Notes: generated by a model from the letters alone, not told the origin. Positions 8,696 to 18,170 are shown, counted from the first letter of the stretch. The stretch is DNA of 64,000 nt from Halobacteriales archaeon QS_8_69_26 (GCA_003023195.1 PXRX01000035.1:58910-122909); one strand, 5' to 3'. Numbers and translations: made by a program.

Positions 8696-9280
8696 ATGAA
8701 CGACACCCCCCACGTCGTCGCCGTCTCGGGTAGCCTGCGCGACGAGAGCACGACGCGAACCGCGCTCGCGCCGGTGCTCGCCGCCGCCGAACTCGAGGGT
8801 GCGACGACGGAGCTTATCGACCTGCGCGACTACGACCTGCCGCTCTACGGTTCCGACGGCCGCGACGCCGGGGACGCCCCCGAACTCCGCCGGCGGATCC
8901 GCGAGGCCGACGCCGTCGTCCTCGGGTCGCCGATATACCACGGGACCATCGCCTCGCCGCTGAAGACCGCGCTGGACTACTGCGGGTTCGACGAGTTCGA
9001 GAACACCCTGGTCGGCATCGTGGTCACCGCCGGTGGCCGGTTCCCGACCCCCGCAATCCTCCACCTGCGGACCGCCGCGCGGTGGGTCCGGGCCTGGGTC
9101 CACCCCACCCACGTCGGGATCCCGGACGCCAGCGACCACGTCGACCCCGGGGAGGGCGTCGACGACGAGTACGCCGACCGCCTGGAGGACCTCGGCGCCG
9201 ACGTGGCCCGGTACGCGGCCATCGGCCGCCTCCCCGAACTGCGGGAACAGGCCGAGGCCGACCCGATCACGAGCGACTGA
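8696..9280 (+). CDS. NADPH-dependent FMN reductase family protein
   Basis: A 194-residue flavodoxin-fold protein. The N-terminal SGSLRDESTTRTAL loop binds FMN phosphate, and GSPIYHGTIASPLKTALD is the typical second flavin-binding motif. Family members reduce FMN, quinones, chromate or azo dyes with NAD(P)H; the substrate is not defined. A TATA-like CTTATGG lies about 30 bp upstream of the ATG, with a second AT-rich block at 8629-8646. Confidence 0.87.
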   Translation: MNDTPHVVAVSGSLRDESTTRTALAPVLAAAELEGATTELIDLRDYDLPLYGSDGRDAGDAPELRRRIREADAVVLGSPIYHGTIASPLKTALDYCGFDEFENTLVGIVVTAGGRFPTPAILHLRTAARWVRAWVHPTHVGIPDASDHVDPGEGVDDEYADRLEDLGADVARYAAIGRLPELREQAEADPITSD

Positions 9281-9440
9281 CGGCCGTTCCGCCCGGTTCC
9301 CCGTTCCCCGGCCGCGTTCCTCCGGACCGTTCTCTCCGCTTCTCTCGCACTGACTGACCGGGTCGACGTCACACCCTACCTCCGGGCCGAGGTCACACGC
9401 TGCCGTCCGGGCGGATGTCCACCCTACCTCCGGGCTGATC

Positions 9441-9974
9441 TCATACCCCGTCGTCCGGGTCGTCCGGCGTCCCGCGAACCGCCGCCAGCGTTCCCGCCAC
9501 GTCGTCCCAGTGCGATCCCCGCCAGAAGTGCTGGCCACAGTCGACGCAGCGCCAGACCGCCGTCCCGGTCGGGTCCGGGGCGAACTCCGGCGTGGTGGCC
9601 GCCTTCTCGCCGTCCGCGTCGTCCGTCGCGCCTTCGTCCGTGGCGTCGCCCGATGGCGCCCCCGTCACGGGGTCCAGCCGTCCGTTGCACCGGCTACACC
9701 GCGTCGGCGGGTCGGCGAGGGTGAGGTCGACCCCGGCCGCGGCGAGTTCCCGTAACTGGTCCTCGACGGCCTTCCCACCGAGGAGGACCGACCGGTCGGC
9801 CCGCGCGGCGAGGCCGCGGTCCCTCGTCACCAGCACCCGCTCTTCCCGGTCGGCCCACGCCAGCAGACGGTCGTCGTCCTCGACGCCCCGGTCCAGGGCG
9901 TAGGCGGCGTCGTGACCGCACATCCGCAGGTACGACCGGAGCCCGCCACACATCGCGTCGAGCAGGATCCGCAT
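9441..9974 (-). CDS. Mut7-C (PIN-like) RNase domain protein
   Basis: A 177-residue protein with the Mut7-C fold: MRILLDAMCGGLRSYLRMCG at the start with the conserved Asp, then GVEDDDRLLAWADREERVLVTRDRGLA, containing further acidic residues of a PIN-like nuclease centre. A zinc ribbon follows (CSRC near 103, CVDC near 151). The family is predicted to be an RNase, but activity is rarely shown. The start codon at 9974 leaves a 40-bp gap to the divergent membrane protein gene. A Gly/Asp/Thr-rich insertion separates the two zinc half-sites. Confidence 0.85.
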   Translation of the reverse strand: MRILLDAMCGGLRSYLRMCGHDAAYALDRGVEDDDRLLAWADREERVLVTRDRGLAARADRSVLLGGKAVEDQLRELAAAGVDLTLADPPTRCSRCNGRLDPVTGAPSGDATDEGATDDADGEKAATTPEFAPDPTGTAVWRCVDCGQHFWRGSHWDDVAGTLAAVRGTPDDPDDGV

Positions 9975-10116
9975 TCACGCCGGATCGGGAGTCGGGAGCG
10001 GTTAAGTGCTCGTCCCGCCAGGGATTCGCCCTCCCGCTCCCCGCCCGACGTCCGGGCGTTCGGGCCCGGACCGCGAATGGAAATCCCGAAGTGTCCCGGC
10101 GGGAAGGTACGGGCGA

Positions 10117-11469
10117 GTGAGCGCACGAAAGCGCGGTCCCAGGGTGGTGATGGCCGTCGCGATCCTCTTCGGGATAGAGAACGGGGTCGGCCTCGCGCGG
10201 ACCCAGCCCGAACAGGTGAGCCTGGCGACGGACGTCTACTACCACGCGGCGCGGGCCGCCCTGAAGGGCGGGGACTTCTACGCGGTGACGCCGCCGGGGC
10301 TGGACGGCTACCACTTCCTGTACCCGCCGGTGGTGATGCTCCCGCTGTTGCTCTACGGCCTGCTCGGCGATCCCACCCTGGCCTACGCGGTCCAGACGGC
10401 GCTGAACCTGCTCACCGGCGCCGCCCTGGCCCTGGTGATGGTCAGGACCGTCGAGCGGGCGGGCGTCGAGCTGACCCGCCTCGACAGGGGGTTGATCGCC
10501 GGGTTCACGTTTCTCTCGGCCGCCTCCGCGGTGACGCTCGTGCTCGGGCAGGTGAACCTGCAACTGGCGCTGGCGTTCGCGCTGGGGGCGGTCTGGATCG
10601 AACGCGACCGGGAAATCGCCGCCGGCGCGGTCCTTGCGGCGGCCGCGACCGTGAAGCTGTACCCCGCCCTGGTCGGGGCGTGGCTGGTCCGCCGGCGGGC
10701 CTGGCGGACCGTCGCGGCCGCGACGGCGACCGGCCTCGGCCTCCTCGCCCTGGGGCTGGTCGCGTTCGGCCCCGGCCCGACGGAGGTGTTCTTCACCGAG
10801 ACGCTCCCCGGGGAGATGTCGGTCGGGACCTTCGCGGACGGCCCGGACCCCGGCGCGCCGTTCATGACGGTCCGGAGACAGCTCGCGGTGGTCGCCCCGT
10901 GGATCCCCGGGGCCGCCATGTTTCCGGCGGCGATGCTCGTGATGACGCCGGTGGTGCTGGCGTCGTACCGGACCTTCGAGCACGCGGTGAGCCGACTGGT
11001 CGGCCTCCACGTCACCATACTGGCGATCCTGTCGGTGATCCCCCTGGAACCGTTCTACCTCTCGCTGGCGCTGTTCCCGATGGTGCCGCTGCTGTACCTG
11101 CTGGACGCCGGCCCCGTCGACCCGGGGTGCGCCCGGCCCCTCTACCTCGCGGGGGCACTGGTCGCGGCCATCCCCGTCACGCTCGCGGGCATCGAGGCGA
11201 CGCTGTCGGTCCTCCCGGTGCCCGGGGCGGTCTCGGGGGCGATCCTGGCGGCCGCACCCCCGGTGCTGTCGTTCGCGCTCCCGCCGACCTTCGGGGTGTG
11301 GGCGATGCTCGGGGCCTGCGCGCTCTACCAGCACCGGGCCGTCGCCGCCGAGAGCGCCGATCCGGCCGGCGATCCGGACGACGTCTCCACGGATCCCGCC
11401 GCCGACGCCTCTCCCGAGCGTGCCAGTCCGGACGAGGCGTCCGCCGAGGGCACCGATCCGGACGACTGA
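10117..11469 (+). CDS. GT87-type polyprenol-dependent glycosyltransferase-like membrane protein
   Basis: A 450-residue integral membrane protein with about ten hydrophobic helices. The early luminal loop TDVYYHAARAALKGGDFY, with its acidic residue, and the later LGQVNLQLALAFALG and KLYPAL motifs resemble the GT87 / DUF2029 family (mannosyltransferases using polyprenyl-phosphate sugars, such as PimE). The donor and acceptor are unknown. I chose the GTG at 10117 because it places a short Arg/Lys-rich start directly before helix 1; an upstream ATG at 10006 would add an Arg/Pro-rich stretch untypical of this proteome. The last 45 residues are acidic. Confidence 0.7.
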   Translation: MSARKRGPRVVMAVAILFGIENGVGLARTQPEQVSLATDVYYHAARAALKGGDFYAVTPPGLDGYHFLYPPVVMLPLLLYGLLGDPTLAYAVQTALNLLTGAALALVMVRTVERAGVELTRLDRGLIAGFTFLSAASAVTLVLGQVNLQLALAFALGAVWIERDREIAAGAVLAAAATVKLYPALVGAWLVRRRAWRTVAAATATGLGLLALGLVAFGPGPTEVFFTETLPGEMSVGTFADGPDPGAPFMTVRRQLAVVAPWIPGAAMFPAAMLVMTPVVLASYRTFEHAVSRLVGLHVTILAILSVIPLEPFYLSLALFPMVPLLYLLDAGPVDPGCARPLYLAGALVAAIPVTLAGIEATLSVLPVPGAVSGAILAAAPPVLSFALPPTFGVWAMLGACALYQHRAVAAESADPAGDPDDVSTDPAADASPERASPDEASAEGTDPDD

Positions 11470-11534
11470 GTTCCGGAGCCGATCACGACGGGGGATACTC
11501 GCACTCTCGCCCGGGACCGGTCCTGTAGACCGGG

Positions 11535-11655
11535 AACGTCGGGCCGGTCGCCACGCCCTCCCCAGCCGACTCCCTCCCTGCGGTCCCGGTCCCTGCGGTC
11601 CCGGGATCCTCGGTCGGTCGTCCCTCGCGCGTTCCTCGCGCGCCGGGGGGACGTT
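11535..11655 (-). repeat. Dispersed GC-rich repeat, copy 1
   Basis: One of four related elements of about 110-120 bp. Shared blocks, read on the plus strand, are GTCGCCACGCCCTCCCCAGC and GTCGTCCCTCGCGCGTTCCT. It sits between the convergent ends of the GT87 and helicase genes. Confidence 0.75.
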
Positions 11656-11718
11656 CGGGTCGGGTGGATCCCTCGGCTTGGGTGGGTCTCCGTGTCGGAT
11701 GCCGGGACTGCCCGACGG

Positions 11719-14112
11719 TCAGTCCACCCGGACGGTCCGCTCCTCGCGGATCGGTCGGAGCGGCAGGTCGGGGAAGACGGCCTCGACGGCGAAGGTGAGT
11801 TCGTCCCGGTCGGGCGCGCCGAACACGGGGACGGGGAGGGTTTCCTCGTCCCCGAGGTAGGTCTCGGTCGCGGTCATCTCCCGGCCGTTGACGGTCACCC
11901 GCAGGCCGGCCGTCGCGCCGCCGCCGCGGTTGCGGACGGTCACCTCGCGGGGGTCGCTCTCGCCGGCCCCGATCCGGTCGGGGAACGACCCCCACTCGAC
12001 GGCCACGGCGGGCAGGTCGCGGGCGCGGTCGACCACTCTCTCGGCGACGCCGTCGGGGATGCCGGCCGCGGAAACGCCGGCGGTCCCGGCCGCCAGCACG
12101 TCCGCCGGGGTGTCGATCCCCGCCTCGGCCAGGGTCCCGGCGCGGGCGGGGCCGACGCCGTCGATGGCGGTGAGGCCGACCGCCTGCGCCGACACGCCCG
12201 TCTCGACGCGGGCCTCCAGGCGGGCGGCGGCGTTGGCGGCCGCGGGGCCGGCGAACTCCGCCAGGAACGCGCCCAGCGCGGCGACCAGTCGGAGCGCGTT
12301 CTGGCGGATCACCCAGGCGTCGCTCCGGAGTTCGGCGGGGGTCGAGTCGGCCATCGACGACCGGAGGATCGCAAGCACCTTCCGGGAACCGGGCTCCAGG
12401 TCGTCGGCCCGCTCCCCGAGGACGGCGTCGACGGCGTCGCGTTCGTCCGACCGGGCGCTGACGCTGTCGAACTCGGCGGCCCGGGCGACCGTCCGCAACA
12501 TCGTGCCGTCCGAGGGGGGATCGCCCCACCCGCCCGAGTCGCCCGTGGACCCGGTCTCCGTGCCGCCGCCGGCCCGGACCGCCAGGTCGTGGAAGCGCTC
12601 GGCGGTGTCGAGCCTGAGGTAGTACGTCGAGGCCAGACGTCCCAGGGGGGTCGGCTCCAGGCGCAGGTCCTCGGCGGTGCGGACGAACCCCCGGTCGACC
12701 AGGTCCTCCAGGGTCGAGCGCACCCGGTCCCGGAGGCCGGTGAAGTCGTACCGTTCGGGGGCGTGCCTGGCCCGGACGTAGTAGAAGGTGGTTTCCATCC
12801 AGTCCATCACGTCGTCGACGTCCCGCACGGTGCCCATCGCGATCTCGGCGTTGAGGTGGGCGTCGAGTTCCCCCGCCAGGCGGGACTCGATGGGCTTGCC
12901 CGAATCCAGCAGGCGGCGGTACCGGTCGGCCTCCTCGGGGTGGGCGACGACGTGGGCGTAGCCGACGTCGTCGTAGCCCGGGCGGCCGGCCCGCCCGAGC
13001 ATCTGGAGCACGTCCAGGGGGTTCAGGTCCACCTCGCCCTCCAGGGGGTCGTGGATCTTGGTGTCCCTGATGACGACACAGCGGGCGGGGAGGTTCACGC
13101 CCCAGGCCAGCGTGGAGGTCGAGAAGAGGACGTCGATGGCCCCCTGGCGGAACCACTCCTCGACGAGGTCCTTGTCGTTCTTCGAGAGGCCGGCGTGGTG
13201 GAAGGCGACGCCGTCGATGACCGACTGCCGGAGGCGGTCGTCGTCCAGGGCCTGGGTCTCGGTGTGGAAGTCGTAGTCCCCGCGTGCCCCGACGGGGACG
13301 TCCCGTTCGGCGAGTTCGTCGCGGGTCTTCTCGGCGGCCCGGACCGTGTCGCTCCGGGCGGAGACGAACACCAGCGCCTGGCCGCCGTCCCGGACGTGTG
13401 GCTCGGCCAGGTCCAGCGCCCGGTAGAGCCGCCGGTACTTGTCGGCGAAGGGATTCTCGCCGGGGCTGTAGGTCTCGACGTTCGCGTGCAACTCGACCGG
13501 GCGGTACTCGTCACCGAAGGAGAAGGTGTTGTCCGGGGGTGCGTCCAGCCACTCGGCCACCTCCTCGACGTTCTCCATGGTCGCCGACAGCGCGACGATC
13601 CGGGGGTCGCAGATCCGCCGGAGCCGGGAGACGACCACCTCCAGGACGCTCCCCCGGCGCTCGGAGTCCAGCAGGTGGACCTCGTCGACGACGGCCAGGT
13701 CGACGTCGTTGACGAAGGCGTACCGGCGGCGCTCGTGCTTGCGGGTCGCCGAGTCGGCCTTCTCGGGGGTCATCACCAGGATGTCGGCCCGTTCGGCCTG
13801 CCGGGGGTTCAGGTCCCGTTCGCCGGTGACGACGTACACCTCGTAGCCCAGGTCCTCGAAGCGGTCCCACTCCCGTTCCTTCTCGTTGGTCAGCGCCCGC
13901 ATCGGCGCGACGAACAGCGCCGTCCCGCCGTCCCTCAGAGTCTCGCAGATGGCCAGTTCCGCGATGGCGGTCTTGCCGCTCGCGGTCGGGGCCCCGGCGA
14001 CCAGGTTCTCCGTCGAGTCCAGCACCGCCGGGAGGGTCGCCCGCTGCATCCGGTTGAACTCCTCGAAGGGGAACGCGTCGGCGAACTCGGGCAGGACCTC
14101 GGCGACGTCCAT
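11719..14112 (-). CDS. Ski2-like DEAD/DEAH helicase with C-terminal HhH and Ig-like domains
   Basis: A 797-residue superfamily 2 helicase. Motifs are clear: Q motif region FNRMQ, Walker A APTASGKT near 47, Walker B DEVH near 142, SAT (LSATMENV), then STLAWGVNLPA and QMLGRAGRPG. This is the Hel308/Ski2-type arrangement, including a winged-helix region (about 400-480). Near 640-690 an HhH motif (LTAIDGVGPARAGTLAEAGI) is present, and the last 100 residues look like an Ig/CARDB-type beta domain (VTVRNRGGGATAGLRVTVNG). Its job is probably unwinding of DNA or structured RNA. Two GTG codons lie just upstream in frame (14115, 14118); I chose the ATG at 14112. Confidence 0.88.
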   Translation of the reverse strand: MDVAEVLPEFADAFPFEEFNRMQRATLPAVLDSTENLVAGAPTASGKTAIAELAICETLRDGGTALFVAPMRALTNEKEREWDRFEDLGYEVYVVTGERDLNPRQAERADILVMTPEKADSATRKHERRRYAFVNDVDLAVVDEVHLLDSERRGSVLEVVVSRLRRICDPRIVALSATMENVEEVAEWLDAPPDNTFSFGDEYRPVELHANVETYSPGENPFADKYRRLYRALDLAEPHVRDGGQALVFVSARSDTVRAAEKTRDELAERDVPVGARGDYDFHTETQALDDDRLRQSVIDGVAFHHAGLSKNDKDLVEEWFRQGAIDVLFSTSTLAWGVNLPARCVVIRDTKIHDPLEGEVDLNPLDVLQMLGRAGRPGYDDVGYAHVVAHPEEADRYRRLLDSGKPIESRLAGELDAHLNAEIAMGTVRDVDDVMDWMETTFYYVRARHAPERYDFTGLRDRVRSTLEDLVDRGFVRTAEDLRLEPTPLGRLASTYYLRLDTAERFHDLAVRAGGGTETGSTGDSGGWGDPPSDGTMLRTVARAAEFDSVSARSDERDAVDAVLGERADDLEPGSRKVLAILRSSMADSTPAELRSDAWVIRQNALRLVAALGAFLAEFAGPAAANAAARLEARVETGVSAQAVGLTAIDGVGPARAGTLAEAGIDTPADVLAAGTAGVSAAGIPDGVAERVVDRARDLPAVAVEWGSFPDRIGAGESDPREVTVRNRGGGATAGLRVTVNGREMTATETYLGDEETLPVPVFGAPDRDELTFAVEAVFPDLPLRPIREERTVRVD

Positions 14113-14234
14113 CACCACCCGGGAGGGGCCTCCCCGTCAAATGGGTTTTCCTCCCGGCCGTCCGGGATCGACCCCCCTGGAAATGTCGGGGATCGATCCC
14201 CCTGCCGGGTCGGCCACACGGCGCGCGGTACGAG

Positions 14235-14345
14235 CGGCGAACGCCGCGAGTCGCGCGCGAGGGGCGAGCACCGCAGGTGAGCGAGTGAGCGGAGCGAACG
14301 AGTGAACCGAGGAGCGCAGACGGCTGGGGAGGATCGAGGCTTTCG
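14235..14345 (+). repeat. Dispersed GC-rich repeat, copy 2
   Basis: Reverse orientation relative to copy 1. It contains CGCGAGGGGCGAGCACCGCA and ends in CGGCTGGGGAGGATCGAGGC. It fills most of the 290-bp gap between the helicase start and the MinD-like gene end; no gene is seen there. Confidence 0.75.
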
Positions 14346-14404
14346 GGGTTGATCCCGACTCGACCGGTCCCGATCCGGGCCGAACCCCGTGAGATCCCGA
14401 TCCA

Positions 14405-15067
14405 TCACCCGTTCCCCACCGCCTCGCCGAGTTCGCGAAACCGGCGCGCCGGTACGCAGTCGGGGTCCACGGTCGAAACGGGCCGGCCGGTCGCCGTCGC
14501 GCGGTCGACGGCGTCGGACTCCGGGACGACGGTGGCGGGCACGCCCAGCGCCCGCTCCACCCGGTCGACCGGGGGATCCGCCCCGGCGCGGTTGAGCACC
14601 ACGCGGGCGACACCGGCGTCGAGTTCGGTCGCCAGCGCCCAGGTCCGGACGGCGTCGGGGAGTGCCACGCGGTCGGGAGTGGTCACCAGCACGCACTTCG
14701 ACGCGGCGAAGAGGGGGATCCCGGCGTCGGCGGCCATCCCGGCGGGGCAGTCGACCACGGCGGTCCCGTAGGCCCGCGCCACCCGCCGGAGCGCCCCGGC
14801 CAGGGCGGTGACGTCGGCGGCCCGGGCCCCCGCCAGGGACCGGCCGCAGGGAAGGAGGTCGACCGGCCCGCCCTCGCGGACGGCCTCGACCGGGGCGGCG
14901 CGGCCCGCGAGCACGTCGTGCAGGTCGGGGCCCCGGCTTCGACCCGCGGCCACGTCGGGCATCCCGAGGTCGGCGTCGACGACGACGGCGTCCAGGGCGG
15001 CCCCGAGGTTCAGCGCCACCGTGGTCTTCCCGACGCCGCCCTTCCCGCCGGCCACCGCGACGATCAC
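14405..15067 (-). CDS. MinD/ParA-like ATPase
   Basis: A 220-residue P-loop ATPase. The deviant Walker A motif GGKGGVGKTT is at residues 7-16, DADLGMPD follows near 36, and VVDCPAG forms Walker B near 105. Haloarchaea carry several MinD homologues; some position chemotaxis arrays and archaella, others have no known role. It lacks an obvious amphipathic membrane-targeting helix at the C-terminus. Its start overlaps the stop of the upstream gene by four bases (ATGA), so the two are almost surely one operon and may act together. Confidence 0.85.
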   Translation of the reverse strand: MIVAVAGGKGGVGKTTVALNLGAALDAVVVDADLGMPDVAAGRSRGPDLHDVLAGRAAPVEAVREGGPVDLLPCGRSLAGARAADVTALAGALRRVARAYGTAVVDCPAGMAADAGIPLFAASKCVLVTTPDRVALPDAVRTWALATELDAGVARVVLNRAGADPPVDRVERALGVPATVVPESDAVDRATATGRPVSTVDPDCVPARRFRELGEAVGNG

Positions 15068-15570
15068 GGGGGATCACCGCCCTCCCGCGGCGGATCCGTT
15101 CCCTGATCCGAGGGGTCCGTCCCCCGCTCCGGCGGGTCCGGTCCGGGACGATCCGGCCCGGGAGCGGGAGGGCCGTCCCCGCCGGCGGCAGGCGGGATAT
15201 CAGGTTCCGGGAGGGCGACGGCGTCGGTCGGCGGCGCGGGGTCCCCCAGCGCCCGCACCACGTCGGCGGGGGTGTCGGGCGTCGCGTCGAACGCCGGCGG
15301 GTCGTCGGCCACCAGCGCGACCGGGGGATCGACCGGTTGGGCGGGGCTGGCGAAGCCGAAGCCCAGTCGCTCGCCCGCGTCGAGGGCGACCGCGTAGGTT
15401 CGCCCGTCCCACCCGGACTCGGGCACGCCCCGGCGGCGCGGCGGCCAGACCGGGCCGTCGAGCCGGCTCTCGACGCGGACCCGTCGCGGGAGCGGACCGT
15501 CGTTCACCAGCGCCGCCTCGACCAGCGTGACCGGCCCCTCGCGGCGCGTCCGCGAGACGAGTCGCACCAT
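15064..15570 (-). CDS. Conserved haloarchaeal protein of unknown function, upstream of MinD-like gene
   Basis: A 168-residue protein. Residues 1-80 look like a beta-rich domain (VTLVEAALVNDGPLPRRVRV, then DGPVWPPRRRGVPESGWDG); the C-terminal 70 residues are low-complexity Pro/Asp/Gly. I recall similar proteins beside MinD-like ATPases in other haloarchaea (possibly the family listed as DUF7857), but I cannot confirm the number. No enzyme motif or membrane segment is present. The four-base overlap with the ATPase suggests a functional pair. Confidence 0.72.
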   Translation of the reverse strand: MVRLVSRTRREGPVTLVEAALVNDGPLPRRVRVESRLDGPVWPPRRRGVPESGWDGRTYAVALDAGERLGFGFASPAQPVDPPVALVADDPPAFDATPDTPADVVRALGDPAPPTDAVALPEPDIPPAAGGDGPPAPGPDRPGPDPPERGTDPSDQGTDPPREGGDPP

Positions 15571-15675
15571 GCCCCGGGGTGGTCGCGCTCCCGGACTTAA
15601 ACCGTCGGGCGGGGATCCGTGGTCCCCGCCGGTCTCCGGGACGCCGTTCCGGAGGGGACGTCGGGGGTCCCCTCG

Positions 15676-17685
15676 CTACGTTCGCTCGTCCGGGTTCCGC
15701 TCGGCCGCCAGGTCCGCAACGGTCAGCCGCCGGTCCCGGAGGTCCCGGAGAACCGCCGGGAGGTCCGCGACGGGGACGCGAACCTGCTCGGTGGTGTCCC
15801 GGTCGCGGACCGTCGCGGTGTCGTCCTCGCGGGTGCGCTCGTCGAGGGTCACGCAGTAGGGCGTGCCGACCTCGTCCTGGCGGCGGTAGCGCCGGCCGAT
15901 CGAACCCCCGTCGTCGTACTCGACCGGCAGGTCCGCGCGCCGGCACTCCTCGGCCAGGGTCCGGGCGCGGTCGGCGACGTCGTCCGTCAGCGGGAGCACC
16001 GCCGCGAGGGTGGGTGCGACCGCCGGATCCAGCGCGAGGTAGGTGCGGCGCTCGCCGTCGACGACGTCGGCCCGCAGGGAGTGTGCAAGGACGGCGTACA
16101 CGACCCGGTCGATACCGAAGGCGGGTTCGGCGACGTGCGGGCGGACCTGCTCGCCGTACTCGGTGACCGTCTCGACGGAGACGTCGACGTGGTCGGTCGA
16201 CACCGTGACGCGATCGCTCTCGGCGTCGACGGTCGGGTGATCACCGTCGGGATCGGTCCTCGGGCGATCGCCCTCGGCGTCGGTCGTCGACCGATCCTCG
16301 CTCTCGACGGGGATGGCGACGGTCACCGTGTCGGCGTCGAACGCGGCGGGGTTCTCGCGGGCGAGCGCCTCCAGTGCCTCGACGACGGCCGGCGCCCGGT
16401 CGCCGTACTCCGGGCCGAGCGCCGACATGTCGGGGTCGACGCGAACGCGCTCGCCGGTGCGGGGCTCGTCGTACTCGCGGAACAGCGTGTACGACTCGTC
16501 CGAGGCGGCGGCGTGCTTCGCCAGGTCGTTGTCGGCGCGGTCGGCGACGCCCGCCAGTTCGATCCACTCGCCGTCCACCTCCGCCTCGACGTCCCAGCAC
16601 TCCTCGGCGTAGTGGGCGAGTTCGTCCGGGCGGTGCTCGCGACAGCGCAGGCGGTGGGGCGCGACGCCGACGGCCTCCAGCCACTCGCGGGCGACGCCCA
16701 GGTAGTAGGCGAGCCAGGGGTCTGCGACCACGTCCTCGTCGAGGGCCTCGTGGACGGTCGCCTCGACGTAGTCGGGGTCGACCGGGTCGTCGGGGGCCTC
16801 GCGCTCGGCGCGCCGCTGGCGTTCGACGGGGTAGAGCCGGAGGGTCGCGTCGGCCACCGTCGCCATGGGCGCGTCGTCGCGCTCGGGGTCGTGGAACGTC
16901 TGGAGTTCGGCCATCGTCAGCTCCCGCAGGCGGACGATCGCCCTCCTGGGGCTGATCTCGTTCCGGTAGCCCCGGCCCACCTGGGCGACGCCGAAGGGCG
17001 TCTCCTCGCGGGCGTACTCCGCCAGGCGCGGGAACTCCACGAGCGTGCCCTGGGCGGTCTCGGGGCGCAGGTAGCCCGGCCGGGCGTCGCCGGGACCGAT
17101 CGCCGTCTCGAACATCAGCGCGAACGGCTCGACGGGCTGGCCGGCCAGCGACGCCGAACAGTCCGGGCACGCGAGGTCGTGGGTGGCGACGAGGTCCTCG
17201 ACCTGCACGGGGTCCATGCCCTCCGCGTCGCTCGCGTGCGTGTGGTCCTCGACGAGGTGGTCCGCGCGGTGCCGGCGGTCGCAGGCCGGGCAGGCCACAA
17301 GGAGGTCGTCGAACGAGTCGAGGTGGCCCGAGGCGGCGAACACCGGCTCCGGGACAACCGTCGGCGACTCGACCTCGTGGTTGCCCTCGCGGACGACGAA
17401 CCGGTCCCGCCAGGCCGCCTCGACGTTGCGCTTCAGCGCCGCGCCCACCGGGCCGTAGGTGTAGAAGCCGGCCGCGCCGCCGTGTGCCGTCGCCGCCGGG
17501 AAGTACAGGCCACGCCGGCGGGCCAGTTCCGAGAGCTCCGCGTGGTCGACGGGGGCCGGATCCGCGTCGCTCGTCGAGTCCGGATCCACTTCGAATTCGC
17601 TCGCCGGATCGGAATCGGCGTCTTCGTCGATCGTGCGGTCGGTTCGGTCGTGAGTCGATTCGCTCGGGTTCTGTGGTGCTGTCAT
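15676..17685 (-). CDS. glyS: Glycyl-tRNA synthetase (archaeal/eukaryotic type)
   Basis: A 669-residue class II synthetase that charges tRNA-Gly. Visible are the early GLYFPAATAHGGAAGFYTYGP segment, a zinc-binding module with CPAC and CPDC, motif 2 with RPETAQG, and FGIDRVVYAVL near the C-terminal part, as motif 3. Two features lengthen it: an N-terminal acidic leader of about 45 residues before DHAELSELARRRG, and an inserted acidic tract around residues 455-490 built of Asp/Glu/Thr repeats. Both look like haloadaptive linkers. The alternative that translation begins later than 17685 cannot be excluded. Confidence 0.92.
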   Translation of the reverse strand: MTAPQNPSESTHDRTDRTIDEDADSDPASEFEVDPDSTSDADPAPVDHAELSELARRRGLYFPAATAHGGAAGFYTYGPVGAALKRNVEAAWRDRFVVREGNHEVESPTVVPEPVFAASGHLDSFDDLLVACPACDRRHRADHLVEDHTHASDAEGMDPVQVEDLVATHDLACPDCSASLAGQPVEPFALMFETAIGPGDARPGYLRPETAQGTLVEFPRLAEYAREETPFGVAQVGRGYRNEISPRRAIVRLRELTMAELQTFHDPERDDAPMATVADATLRLYPVERQRRAEREAPDDPVDPDYVEATVHEALDEDVVADPWLAYYLGVAREWLEAVGVAPHRLRCREHRPDELAHYAEECWDVEAEVDGEWIELAGVADRADNDLAKHAAASDESYTLFREYDEPRTGERVRVDPDMSALGPEYGDRAPAVVEALEALARENPAAFDADTVTVAIPVESEDRSTTDAEGDRPRTDPDGDHPTVDAESDRVTVSTDHVDVSVETVTEYGEQVRPHVAEPAFGIDRVVYAVLAHSLRADVVDGERRTYLALDPAVAPTLAAVLPLTDDVADRARTLAEECRRADLPVEYDDGGSIGRRYRRQDEVGTPYCVTLDERTREDDTATVRDRDTTEQVRVPVADLPAVLRDLRDRRLTVADLAAERNPDERT

Positions 17686-17979
17686 CGGTGTGGTGTGGAT
17701 CGGGGGTGAGAGTCGGCAGAGCCGGTCGCGGAGGTGCCGGTGTCACGTCGGACACGCCGGTCGATCCCTCGCTCGCGACCGACCCGTAGCTGTGCAAAAC
17801 CAGGCGCGACGGGGTTGCGTTCCGGCGGTGCCGTCGGAGGCGGCCGTGGACCGAAACTCCACCCGTCAACCGATCAGCACCGTCCGAAGGGGACGGGACC
17901 GCTCATCGACACTACCTGGCCCGTCGAGGGGGAAAAAGATTGCGTGGGAACGGGAGACAGGGGGATCGGACAGGCGTGT

Positions 17980-17996
17980 TTACAGCATTACTGTAC
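17980..17996. promoter_or_regulatory. Palindrome copy b, shortened variant
   Basis: TTACAG-CA-TTACTGTAC: the two arms of the 20-bp palindrome are present, but three bases of the left arm (TAA) are missing. It lies 175 bp upstream of the aIF1A start. Confidence 0.5.
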
Positions 17997-18138
17997 GCCG
18001 ATCGCGGTTCCAGGTCGTCGTACCGTCCGGATCCCCGTTCTGTCGTCGATCCGACTGGCGGTGGCGACGCGACGACTCGCGGGCGGCCGTCCCGGACCGC
18101 CCCGCCTGCGGCGCTGGCTCCCGCGAGAGAAGACGGCG

Positions 18139-18148
18139 TATTTAAAAA
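18139..18148 (+). promoter_or_regulatory. TATA box of the aIF1A gene
   Basis: TATTTAAAAA, 23 bp before the ATG at 18171. The spacing implies a leaderless or nearly leaderless transcript, as is usual in haloarchaea. Confidence 0.7.
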
Positions 18149-18170
18149 CGTGCCGCCCGGACGGGAACAC

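Larger units (their letters stand above)
17686..18170. other. Divergent promoter region of glyS and aIF1A
   Basis: 485 bp between divergent starts. It contains a palindrome variant at 17980-17996 and the TATA box of the aIF1A gene at 18139-18148. I see no RNA gene. Much of the rest has neutral, less GC-rich composition. Confidence 0.4.
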
